Assembly: GCA_044867525.1 (NCBI GenBank)
Contig: JBIOVB010000049.1
Location: 1-5,274 of the forward strand
Length of the DNA stretch: 5,274 bases
Reading direction: 5' to 3'
Source: JALYNX01 sp044867525
GTDB taxonomy: Bacteria > Actinomycetota > Acidimicrobiia > Spongiisociales > ZC4RG35
Part shown: piece by piece, positions 1-4,868 of the stretch
Position numbering within the stretch: the first letter of the stretch is position 1
Layout of the letters: each line of letters begins with the position of its first letter
Translations under genes and position numbers: made by a program
Notes under the pieces: model-generated
What the model was told of the DNA's origin: nothing
The model's database searches: none
The model's input: only the letters and a program-made list of their open reading frames with translations

Positions 1-839
1 TCGAATCGGATGACGAGTTTCTGGCCCTGGTTCCAGAAGTAGGACTCGACCGGGTGGGTCACGTACGGGTGGTCGATGATCTCCTTGCGGGCTCGCTCCT
101 CGATGGCGCCGAGGGAGACAAACGCCTTGTGGCTGATGATCCGGGCCAGGGCCAGCCCGTCCGCAGGGAAATCACCGTCGTAATAGTCGCCTCCCTTGAA
201 GTTGGGGTCGTTGAGGATCGCCAGCTTCTGCTCGAAGTTGTACATCCGGTGCAGGGTGGTGCCGGCCAGCCCTCCGGCGAGAGTGATCACGTTCTCCACC
301 AGGTGCGGATAGCGGGCAGCGAGTGACATCGAGAGCAGGGCCCCCACCGACGCCCCGGCAACCGCTTTAAGCCGGCTGATACCGAGGTGCTCCAACAGAG
401 GGAGCTGGGATTCGATGATGTCGGCAAGATGGAGCGGGGGGAAGTCCGGCCCGTAGCGCTCGCCGGTACGGGGATCGATCGATTCCGGCCCGGTGGTCCC
501 GTAACAGCCCCCCAGGTAGTTGACACAGATCACGGCGAACCGATCGGTGTCCACACCGAGGCCGGGCCCCACGAATCCCTCCCACCACCCGGCTTGGTTC
601 TCCTCCACCCATCGACTCACGCCCTCGACAGAAGGAGTGAACCCGGCGACATGTTGACTCCCGGTGAGGGCATGAAACAGCAGGATCACGTTGTCTCGCT
701 GCGGGGAGATCTCGCCATGGATCTCATAGGCGAGCCGGACCGCGGGCAGCAGATCCCCGCTGCGCATCTTGAAGGGCAGCACCTCGTCCGGCAGGTCGAA
801 GAACTGGGTCTCCACCACCGGCGTGCCCGGCTCAGTCAT
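1..839 (-). CDS. metX: Homoserine O-acetyltransferase MetX (5' part, runs off the left edge)
   Basis: The family acylates homoserine, usually with acetyl-CoA, to give O-acetylhomoserine for cytoplasmic methionine synthesis by sulfhydrylation. The 279 visible codons are the N-terminal three quarters of an alpha/beta-hydrolase of usually about 370 residues. Visible hallmarks are HALTGSQH (56-63), GWW (84-86), GPG (91-93), the strongly MetX-like CVNYLGGCYGTTGP (105-118), and DPRTGERYG (122-130). The nucleophile elbow is GASVG with Ser164, where the common form is GGSMGG, so this is a somewhat divergent member. The catalytic Asp and His expected near the C-terminus lie outside the window. ATG at 839 is chosen because AGGAGG (850-845) sits five bases upstream. 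It follows osmC on the same strand after 92 bases and is probably co-transcribed from the SAM-riboswitch leader. Acetyl versus succinyl specificity cannot be decided from this part. Confidence 0.95.
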   Translation of the reverse strand, partial: MTEPGTPVVETQFFDLPDEVLPFKMRSGDLLPAVRLAYEIHGEISPQRDNVILLFHALTGSQHVAGFTPSVEGVSRWVEENQAGWWEGFVGPGLGVDTDRFAVICVNYLGGCYGTTGPESIDPRTGERYGPDFPPLHLADIIESQLPLLEHLGISRLKAVAGASVGALLSMSLAARYPHLVENVITLAGGLAGTTLHRMYNFEQKLAILNDPNFKGGDYYDGDFPADGLALARIISHKAFVSLGAIEERARKEIIDHPYVTHPVESYFWNQGQKLVIRF

Positions 840-870
840 CCGTTCCTCCTGAGTCCACCGTCGCAGCGGC

Positions 871-918
871 TGGTAGACGATGGGTGGATAAGCAGTCTGT
901 CACACCCATCTTCTACCA
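871..918 (-). repeat. Long imperfect inverted repeat / hairpin between osmC and metX
   Basis: Arms 871-886 and 903-918 pair at 15 of 16 positions; the only mismatch is 878 against 911. The loop is 16 bases. On the transcript it begins 13 bases after the osmC stop and ends 20 bases before the metX Shine-Dalgarno sequence. No U-tract follows, so it is not a standard intrinsic terminator. It could be an mRNA-stabilising or processing hairpin that sets osmC:metX stoichiometry, or an operator. Confidence 0.6.
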
Positions 919-931
919 CGCCCTCAGACCA

Positions 932-1444
932 CTAGGCGAGGATGACGTCGAGGGGGACCGACCTCGACAAGCAATGCCCAACCGGCGAGGTGGAGACCAC
1001 CTTGCGGTGAAGGGCCTCGATCGCCTCTTGGTCGGCGTCGGACTCGATGTGGACGGTGGCCCCGATCGAGGTGAACCCGGCGTTGCCGTCGCCCAGTCCG
1101 AGGAAGGTCTGCAGGTCGAGGTCACCTTCGAGCTCGATCCGGAGGTCCTTCAACTCGATCCCGGCAACGGTGGCGTTGGCCGCGTAGCCGATGGCGAGGC
1201 ACGATCCGAGCGCACCGAGGAGCTGCTCCACCGGATTGGGAGCGGTGTTGCTGCCGCCGAGGCCGGGTGGCTCGTCGAAGGCGATCGGCTCCAGATCACG
1301 GGAGCGGGCGGTGGTCCGGAAGGCGCCACCCCAGGTGACTTCGGACTTCCAGGTGGTCCATCCCTTTTTCGGGTCCTCCTGGACGGCCTGGACCAGAGCG
1401 CCCACGGTGGGTAGGTCGACTTCGTTGAGGTAGGTAGTGGTCAT
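932..1444 (-). CDS. OsmC/Ohr family protein
   Basis: This is a 170-residue cytoplasmic OsmC-fold protein. The family includes thiol-dependent peroxidases acting on organic hydroperoxides and also members tied to sulfur metabolism. The two conserved cysteines of the family are present: Cys82 in LGSCLA (79-84) and Cys158 in SPVGHCLS (153-160). Glu73 lies in the conserved NPVEQLLGALGSC helix (70-82). It has roughly 30 residues before the domain core. The Ohr-like motif VCP is replaced by GHCLS, so it is better called OsmC-like than Ohr. ATG at 1444 has AAAGGAGA about eight bases upstream. It is the first large gene behind the SAM riboswitch and leader peptide, with metX downstream. This suggests a job in sulfur or thiol handling rather than, or as well as, peroxide defence. 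That role is inferred from position only. Confidence 0.93.
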   Translation of the reverse strand: MTTTYLNEVDLPTVGALVQAVQEDPKKGWTTWKSEVTWGGAFRTTARSRDLEPIAFDEPPGLGGSNTAPNPVEQLLGALGSCLAIGYAANATVAGIELKDLRIELEGDLDLQTFLGLGDGNAGFTSIGATVHIESDADQEAIEALHRKVVSTSPVGHCLSRSVPLDVILA

Positions 1445-1504
1445 GGTTGGGTCTCCTTTAGGTGTGTGTATGGGTACGTCGAAGCACCGCCGAAGCGACT
1501 GGGT

Positions 1505-1564
1505 GCTCTCGGGTGGGGGCGGTGGGTTACGAGCGTCGAACGCTCGGGCGTGCCACCCGAGAGC
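1505..1564 (-). promoter_or_regulatory. Nested attenuator-like hairpin overlapping the end of the leader ORF
   Basis: An outer perfect 12-bp stem joins 1564-1553 (GCTCTCGGGTGG) to 1516-1505 (CCACCCGAGAGC). It encloses a perfect 7-bp hairpin, CGAGCGT (1546-1540) with ACGCTCG (1536-1530), loop TCG. A 9-base direct repeat TCGACGCTC (1569-1561 and 1539-1531) provides two competing partners for GAGCGT (1545-1540). CTCGGG (1561-1556) can alternatively pair with CCCGAG (1548-1543). The outer 5' arm starts four bases after the last Cys codon of the leader, so a ribosome stalled there would block it. No U-tract follows. The C-rich, G-poor stretch 1529-1501 after the leader stop codon resembles a Rho loading region. 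Rho-dependent or translational control is therefore more likely than intrinsic termination. The pairing is seen; the mechanism is inferred. Confidence 0.6.
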
Positions 1565-1619
1565 GTCGACAACACATGCACCGGAAGGAACCGGGTTTTG
1601 GATGAACCACTTGTCGCAC
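1527..1619 (-). CDS. Cys-rich leader peptide (30 codons, candidate cysteine/methionine attenuator)
   Basis: This short ORF starts at GTG (1619-1617) and ends at TAA (1529-1527). AGGAGG (1632-1627) lies exactly seven bases upstream of the start, as good a ribosome binding site as any in the window. The peptide is basic, and its core is RCMCCRRSRVARP (13-25): codons 14-17 are TGC ATG TGT TGT (1580-1569), so Cys-Met-Cys-Cys. Short ORFs with clustered Cys codons are established cysteine-responsive attenuators in mycobacteria, ahead of sulfur genes. Here the codons lie directly before a hairpin that overlaps the ORF's own end, and the operon makes methionine precursors, so a stalling sensor is the natural reading. 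The peptide itself need have no function after release. The ORF is not visibly homologous to a folded protein. Existence as a translated ORF is well supported; regulatory action is inferred. Confidence 0.75.
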   Translation of the reverse strand: MRQVVHPKPGSFRCMCCRRSRVARPSVRRS

Positions 1620-1622
1620 GGT

Positions 1623-1683
1623 CAGACCTCCTGTCTCATTCGTCCCGACGCGCTCATGGGAGCGCCCGAGGCGGAGGTCCGCC
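1623..1683 (-). promoter_or_regulatory. Expression platform able to mask the leader-peptide Shine-Dalgarno
   Basis: CGGACCTCC (1681-1673) can pair over nine positions, one of them G-U, with GGAGGTCTG (1631-1623). This covers five of six bases of the leader ORF's AGGAGG. The same CCTCC is also inside GGCGGACCTCCGCC (1683-1670), whose arms GGCGGA and TCCGCC can pair with each other, so the two folds exclude one another. Between them GCGCTC-CCAT-GAGCGC (1665-1650) forms an independent 6-bp hairpin. It starts nine bases after the aptamer's closing helix. Which fold SAM favours cannot be read from the sequence. Confidence 0.55.
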
Positions 1684-1691
1684 GTAGGCAT

Positions 1692-1770
1692 CTCATCGAT
1701 CAGGCATTGGCACCGAACGTATCGGTTGCCGCGGTTTCACAGGGCCTGTCCCTCCACCGCTCTGGATGAG
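1692..1770 (-). promoter_or_regulatory. S-box / SAM-I clan riboswitch aptamer
   Basis: The minus strand carries the S-box core in order. P1 is CTCATC (1770-1765) with GATGAG (1697-1692). P2 is GCGGT (1760-1756) with ACCGC (1735-1731), continued after a kink-turn-like internal loop by AGGG (1753-1750) with CCCT (1744-1741). The conserved GGAGGGA...GGCCC...GAAACC...GGCAACC and GGTGCCAA blocks are present. The P2 loop CAGG (1748-1745) is exactly complementary to CCTG (1704-1701), giving the diagnostic pseudoknot. P3 is ACCG (1726-1723) with CGGT (1715-1712). The P4 hairpin normal for SAM-I is reduced to three bases (1700-1698), so this may be a P4-less SAM-I/IV-type member. The family binds S-adenosylmethionine and usually lowers expression of methionine genes, which fits metX downstream. 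Confidence 0.93.
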
Positions 1771-1788
1771 CGCTGTCAAGTGAGTGGA

Positions 1789-1817
1789 AGTGTTGCGCCT
1801 GGGATTGGGCGAGTCAA
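1789..1817 (-). promoter_or_regulatory. Candidate promoter of the riboswitch-osmC-metX operon
   Basis: TTGACT (1817-1812) is followed after exactly 17 bases by AACACT (1794-1789), which matches the -10 consensus weakly. Transcription would begin near 1782, about a dozen bases before the aptamer, giving a leader of roughly 340 bases before osmC. Placement relative to the aptamer is the main support. The rest of 1771-1910 shows no further gene or convincing plus-strand promoter for the lipoprotein. Confidence 0.4.
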
Positions 1818-1910
1818 GACCTGTCCCGATCCGGGTCAGACGTCCCCGCCGAATACGGACGTGGAAATGACGGCTCATGCTCAAAGGTCCCTTGTCAGAA
1901 TGTCGCCGTT

Positions 1911-2366
1911 GTGAAGAGGCTCTCCGCGATGGTGCTCATTGGAGTGTTGGTCGCGGCGTGTGCCGCCGCAGGTGACGAAGACCCTCCGGAGCTGACCGAG
2001 GAGGTCGCCGCCGACCTATCGGCGCGGGCAATTGCCATCGCTTGTGAGCAACAGTGCGTTGGCAATGAGGTGCCGATCCGCGACCTTGCCTATCTGACGG
2101 TGGACCCGCCGGTACCCGGTTCACCCTTGACCGACGTTCAACGCCGGGCAATAACCCAGCAGTTCTCCGATGTGCTCTTCCTGAGCCAAGAGGAGGCGGA
2201 CTTGGTGGTCGCGAGTGACCAGGTCGCATTGGTCGTCGGGCCCGTCTCCGAGACCGACGACGGTGAGGTCGAGGCTCAAGTCCTCGCCGTGGGCTCGGAC
2301 TCTCAGACGATCTATGTCCTGAGCTACCGCTGGTCGGGTGGCGAGTGGGTGCCGACTCCCTCGTGA
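1911..2366 (+). CDS. Predicted small secreted lipoprotein, function unknown
   Basis: The 151-residue product begins with a lipoprotein signal: basic MKR, a hydrophobic stretch (6-16) and a lipobox ending VAAC with Cys17. An acidic linker (GDEDPPELTEE, 21-31) follows. After export it should be lipid-anchored on the outer face of the membrane. The mature part has two further cysteines, Cys45 and Cys49 (CEQQC), that could form a disulfide, and a mixed alpha/beta pattern to the C-terminus. I do not recognise a family. GTG at 1911 is preferred over ATG at 1929 because it supplies the positively charged n-region, although no good Shine-Dalgarno precedes it. It stands alone on the plus strand, divergent from the riboswitch operon, and its stop codon directly abuts that of the convergent helix-turn-helix gene. 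Confidence 0.75.
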   Translation: MKRLSAMVLIGVLVAACAAAGDEDPPELTEEVAADLSARAIAIACEQQCVGNEVPIRDLAYLTVDPPVPGSPLTDVQRRAITQQFSDVLFLSQEEADLVVASDQVALVVGPVSETDDGEVEAQVLAVGSDSQTIYVLSYRWSGGEWVPTPS

Positions 2367-2537
2367 TCACTCTGGGTACTGGAACACATCGTCGATGGGG
2401 ACGCCAAGGGTCCGGGCAATCCTGAATGCGACCTCCAAGGACGGCGAGTATTTGCCCTGTTCGATGGCGTTCACGGTCTGTCGGGTCACCCCGATCCGAT
2501 TGCCGAGCTCTCCCTGGCTCGAATGGGGCCTGATCAG
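2367..2537 (-). CDS. Xre-type helix-turn-helix protein with a non-canonical or lost start
   Basis: The frame reads a convincing small Xre DNA-binding domain: SQGELGNRIGVTRQTVNAIE (7-26 counted from CTG), then QGKYSPSLEVAFRIARTLGV (27-46) and PIDDVFQYPE at the end. Proteins of this type are usually about 65-70 residues, dimeric, cytoplasmic repressors. No ATG, GTG or TTG occurs in frame close upstream. The best placed codon is CTG (2537-2535), which overlaps the padR stop as CTGA, the geometry of translational coupling. It yields 56 residues and would trim helix 1. Open codons further upstream (LARRLIRPHSSQ) could supply helix 1, implying a hidden start, a frameshift with padR, or decay of the 5' end. 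The HTH identity is firm; the start and functionality are not. Confidence 0.7.
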   Translation of the reverse strand: MIRPHSSQGELGNRIGVTRQTVNAIEQGKYSPSLEVAFRIARTLGVPIDDVFQYPE

Positions 2538-3112
2538 TCGCCTGGCGAGTCCTCTGCCAGCACCTGGTAGATCTGGCGTCTCGCCTCCTCCAGGATTTCC
2601 CGGGTCTTGGCTACTTGCGACCTGGACCCGGCGCGTGCTACCTGCATCACTGCGGCTCCAACCTGGAATCCGACGTCACGCAGGTTGAACAGGGCATCGT
2701 CCACCTTGTGCTCGAACCTCTCCCAGGGCGGGGTTCCGCCTCCCCCCTGAACCTGGGCCCTGCCCTCCTCGGTCAATGTGTAGACCGTTTTCCCGGCTTG
2801 CACGTCGGCATGGACCAGACCTTCGTCCTCGAGTTGCTGAAGCGTTGGGTAGATGGCCCCCGGGCTCGGGCGCCACATCCCCCCGGTGCGCTCCTCGAGC
2901 TCCTGCATGATCTGATATCCGTGCATCGGCGTCTCTTGAAGGAGATGGAGGATGGCGAGTCGGACGTCTCCCCGCCCTGCCTTCTGTCGGCCGAAGTGTC
3001 CCGGCCCGGGCCCGTAGCCCATGCCCGGGCCATACACCCATTTCCAGTTGCGACCTCCACCCATCTCGGTCATGCATTTCACCAACCAGGGATGGGGAAT
3101 TGCGTATGTCAC
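2534..3112 (-). CDS. PadR family transcriptional regulator
   Basis: This is a 192-residue cytoplasmic winged-helix repressor. Residues 1-48 form a Gly/Pro-rich, probably disordered N-terminus (GPGMGYGPGPGHFGR, 28-42) of a kind seen in actinobacterial PadR proteins. The PadR domain spans about 49-120, with GDVRLAILHLL, MHGYQIMQELEERTGG (63-78), the typical RPSPGAIYPTLQQLEDEGLV (81-100), and the wing GKTVYTLTEEGR (108-119). A helical C-terminus (about 131-188) would serve dimerisation. GTG at 3112 is chosen because AGGAGG (3124-3119) lies six bases upstream. PadR proteins commonly repress themselves and a neighbouring transporter or detoxification gene, releasing DNA on binding a small molecule. 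A palindrome just upstream is the likely operator. The gene ends in a four-base overlap with the Xre frame, so the two regulators are probably co-expressed. The ligand is unknown. Confidence 0.95.
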   Translation of the reverse strand: MTYAIPHPWLVKCMTEMGGGRNWKWVYGPGMGYGPGPGHFGRQKAGRGDVRLAILHLLQETPMHGYQIMQELEERTGGMWRPSPGAIYPTLQQLEDEGLVHADVQAGKTVYTLTEEGRAQVQGGGGTPPWERFEHKVDDALFNLRDVGFQVGAAVMQVARAGSRSQVAKTREILEEARRQIYQVLAEDSPGD

Positions 3113-3131
3113 GGGTCACCTCCTGAACCGT

Positions 3132-3171
3132 AGTATCGACATCTCACGATATATCGTGACTGTGACGATAC
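3132..3171. promoter_or_regulatory. Probable PadR operator: perfect palindrome with repeated TATCG half-sites
   Basis: TCACGATATATCGTGA (3144-3159) is a perfect 16-bp palindrome. It is flanked by TATCG (3134-3138) and CGATA (3166-3170). The block can therefore be read as two adjacent inverted repeats, TATCG-n8-CGATA (3134-3151) and TATCG-n9-CGATA (3152-3170). The n8 spacing is like that of classical PadR sites. It lies 20-60 bases before padR and about 70-110 before the divergent VOC gene, so it could control both. GATACT (3137-3132) is a possible -10 for padR inside it. Confidence 0.62.
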
Positions 3172-3241
3172 CACCACTTTCAAATGGCTATGCGAGGCTG
3201 CATCCCCGCACCATCGTGTCGAGAGCGACTCGGAGGAATCA

Positions 3242-3781
3242 ATGGGAATCGGAACACTGCGCTGCGTCGTGATCAACGTCACCGATCTGCCGCGCGCATA
3301 CGAGTTCTGGGGTGCGGTCACCGGCCTCGAGGTGATCGGCTCCGAGAGCGGATGGCACGACTGGCTCGGCTATCTGGGGACGAAGGACCCACGGAAGCAC
3401 GAGATCATCCTGCAAAGGGTGGACACCTCCCCTTTGCAGATTCAGGCACCGGACCCGGATCGGCCGAACCAGGTTCACATCGACATCACCCCGCGGGAAG
3501 GCATCGATCAGGCCATCGAGGAGATCCTCGAGCTGGGCGGCCGGATGAAGAAGCCCCCAAGCCTGTACCCCCGACCCGGATCGCATGGCGAGGAACGGCC
3601 ATATATCGACTGGGCGGTGATGCAGGATCCGTTCGGCAACGAGTTCTGCCTGGTATCCGACCTGACAAAGGAGCAGTCGTTGGCAGCGATGGCTGCCGTT
3701 GATGCAACCACCGACGCCGAGTGGCGGGCTGCGGCGGGTGTGACCGGAAGTCACTCAGGAGGGTCCAGCCTCAGTCGTTGA
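3242..3781 (+). CDS. VOC superfamily (glyoxalase-like) protein
   Basis: The 179-residue product contains a vicinal-oxygen-chelate fold made of two beta-alpha-beta-beta-beta modules. The first is VVINVTDLPRAYEFWGAVTG (9-28) with the WLGYL strand. The second is NQVHIDITP (76-84), then the helix DQAIEEILELGG and the closing DPFGNEFCLV (129-138). His79 and Glu134 are at positions usual for metal or ligand contact in this fold. Known members include glyoxalase I, dioxygenases, and antibiotic- or toxin-binding proteins; the reaction here cannot be assigned. Residues 141-179 are an Ala/Ser-rich tail beyond the domain. ATG at 3242 is preceded by GGAGG with a five- to six-base gap. It diverges from padR across the palindrome, which makes it a plausible PadR target, and its last 11 bases overlap the convergent hydrolase gene. 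Confidence 0.9.
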   Translation: MGIGTLRCVVINVTDLPRAYEFWGAVTGLEVIGSESGWHDWLGYLGTKDPRKHEIILQRVDTSPLQIQAPDPDRPNQVHIDITPREGIDQAIEEILELGGRMKKPPSLYPRPGSHGEERPYIDWAVMQDPFGNEFCLVSDLTKEQSLAAMAAVDATTDAEWRAAAGVTGSHSGGSSLSR

Positions 3782-4325
3782 AAGCCACCTCGTTGGTCTG
3801 CTTGACACCGGCGGTGCGACCGGGTGCATCTTGATCGGACCAGTAGAGATTGGTGTGGGCTATGACCAGATCCGGCGTCGGGGCGCCCCAAGGGCTGAGA
3901 TCCTCAGTGGTGTGAGCGTCGCCGACGAGTGTGACGTCGTAGCCACGGGCGAAAGCGCCATGGATCGTGGAGCGGACACAGGCATCGGTCTGCGCCCCGG
4001 TCACCACCAGGCGGCCTACCCCCTCTCTGGCCAGCACCTGCTCGAGGTCGGTCGCCTCGAAGGAGTCGCCGAAGTGCTTGTGCACCAACGCCTCTGATTC
4101 CTGGCGTGTCAGCTCCGGGACGTACTCCCAGTCCTCGCTTCCCTCTTTCAGGTTGTCATCGGAGTGCTGGACCCAGACAATGGGAACGCCCTCTTCCCGG
4201 GCCTTGTCGACAAGGGTGCTGATATTGGCGACGACCGTGTCTCGCTCATGGGCCCCGGTGACAACGCCGTTCTGAACATCGATCACCACCAGGGCGGTGT
4301 TGGGTCGATCTGGGAGTGTGCTCAT
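3771..4325 (-). CDS. Isochorismatase-like cysteine hydrolase
   Basis: This is a 184-residue cytoplasmic protein, about the usual size for single-domain members. The catalytic triad is readable: Asp16 in LVVIDVQNG (12-20), Lys83 in VHKHFGDSF (81-89), and nucleophile Cys116 in VTGAQTDACVRST (108-120). A cis-peptide-type Val-Thr-Gly precedes the cysteine, as in the family. Family members hydrolyse amides or ethers such as nicotinamide, N-carbamoyl compounds or isochorismate; the substrate here is unknown. No partner gene for NAD salvage or siderophore synthesis is visible, so those specific names should be avoided. ATG at 4325 has AGGAG about seven bases upstream. It lies 105 bases after the NTF2-like gene on the same strand, and its stop lies inside the end of the VOC gene. 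Confidence 0.93.
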   Translation of the reverse strand: MSTLPDRPNTALVVIDVQNGVVTGAHERDTVVANISTLVDKAREEGVPIVWVQHSDDNLKEGSEDWEYVPELTRQESEALVHKHFGDSFEATDLEQVLAREGVGRLVVTGAQTDACVRSTIHGAFARGYDVTLVGDAHTTEDLSPWGAPTPDLVIAHTNLYWSDQDAPGRTAGVKQTNEVAFND

Positions 4326-4430
4326 GGCGATCTCCTCTGCTGCTTGGTCAGGTGCATGCCAGGTCGTTCACGCTAGGCCGCACCGCCGACAAGTTCATCA
4401 GTGGTGGCCGGGTTTCGATCAGGACGCCAC

Positions 4431-4868
4431 TCAGTCCCCGGAAGCCTCGGTTGGTGGTCGCTGCTTGCGATAGGAGTTCTTGATGAGGATCTTCCCGTTG
4501 CGCACCGTGAGGAAGTCACACCCGTTGACTTCGAGGCGGCGCCCGTCGGGCATGGTGCCGGTGAGCGTCCACTCCGATACCCCGTAGTCGGGAGCGAGGA
4601 TGAAATGGCGCCCACCCCCCCAGTTTGCGTCGGGCATCGTCTCCAGAACCTGGGCAAACGCATGTCTGACCGCGATGTGCCCCTGGTGCCTTCTCCCCCA
4701 GACCTCGTCCCCACTTGAGGCTTCGAACACGCAGTCTTCGTGGAAGAGACTCATCAGGTCATCGAGGTCGTGGCGGTTCCAGGCGTCGGTGTGCCTGATC
4801 AGAAGATCCAGAAGATCCGGCTCGGGCGGTGGAATTCCTACTCCTGGGGCAGTGTCTTCGGCCGTCAT
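4431..4868 (-). CDS. NTF2/SnoaL-like domain protein
   Basis: The 145-residue product has one cone-shaped alpha+beta NTF2-like domain. It shows the opening helix with HTDAWNRHDLDDLMSLFHED (29-48), then CVFEASSG (49-56), the helix AVRHAFAQVLETMPDANW, and the strand pair VSEWTLTGTMPDGRRLEVNG (97-116). It closes with CDFLTVRNGKILIKNSYRKQRP. The fold is shared by ketosteroid isomerase, polyketide cyclases and many uncharacterised small-molecule binding proteins; no reaction can be assigned. ATG at 4868 is preferred, with GGAGG about nine bases upstream. The frame stays open to 5180, but the extra 104 codons read as low-complexity non-protein-like sequence and would overlap the divergent gene. The start opens into a 254-base divergent spacer (4869-5122) where I saw no convincing promoter or repeat. 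Confidence 0.87.
   Translation of the reverse strand: MTAEDTAPGVGIPPPEPDLLDLLIRHTDAWNRHDLDDLMSLFHEDCVFEASSGDEVWGRRHQGHIAVRHAFAQVLETMPDANWGGGRHFILAPDYGVSEWTLTGTMPDGRRLEVNGCDFLTVRNGKILIKNSYRKQRPPTEASGD

Noticed and set aside
54..935. Plus-strand open frames opposite metX
   Set aside because: They are antisense shadows of a clearly recognised gene, caused by high GC, and encode no recognisable protein.
1530..1546. T-arm-like hairpin (GTTCGAC loop) suggesting a tRNA
   Set aside because: No acceptor, D or anticodon arms fit around it and the 7-base loop does not align with a T-loop; it is part of the attenuator-like structure.
1583..1602. CCGG-AAGGAA-CCGG followed by GTTTT on the plus strand as an intrinsic terminator
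   Set aside because: The stem is only four base pairs, the T run is short, and there is no plus-strand gene upstream to terminate.
1437..1769. Plus-strand open frames across the riboswitch leader
   Set aside because: The same bases form a conserved minus-strand RNA structure and leader ORF; the plus-strand products look non-protein-like.
1774..1779. TTGACA on the minus strand as the -35 box of the operon
   Set aside because: It lies three bases before the aptamer, so transcription would start inside the riboswitch. The TTGACT at 1812-1817 with 17-base spacing fits better.
1929..1931. ATG as the lipoprotein start
   Set aside because: It would remove the basic n-region MKR and leave an atypical signal peptide, although it cannot be fully excluded.
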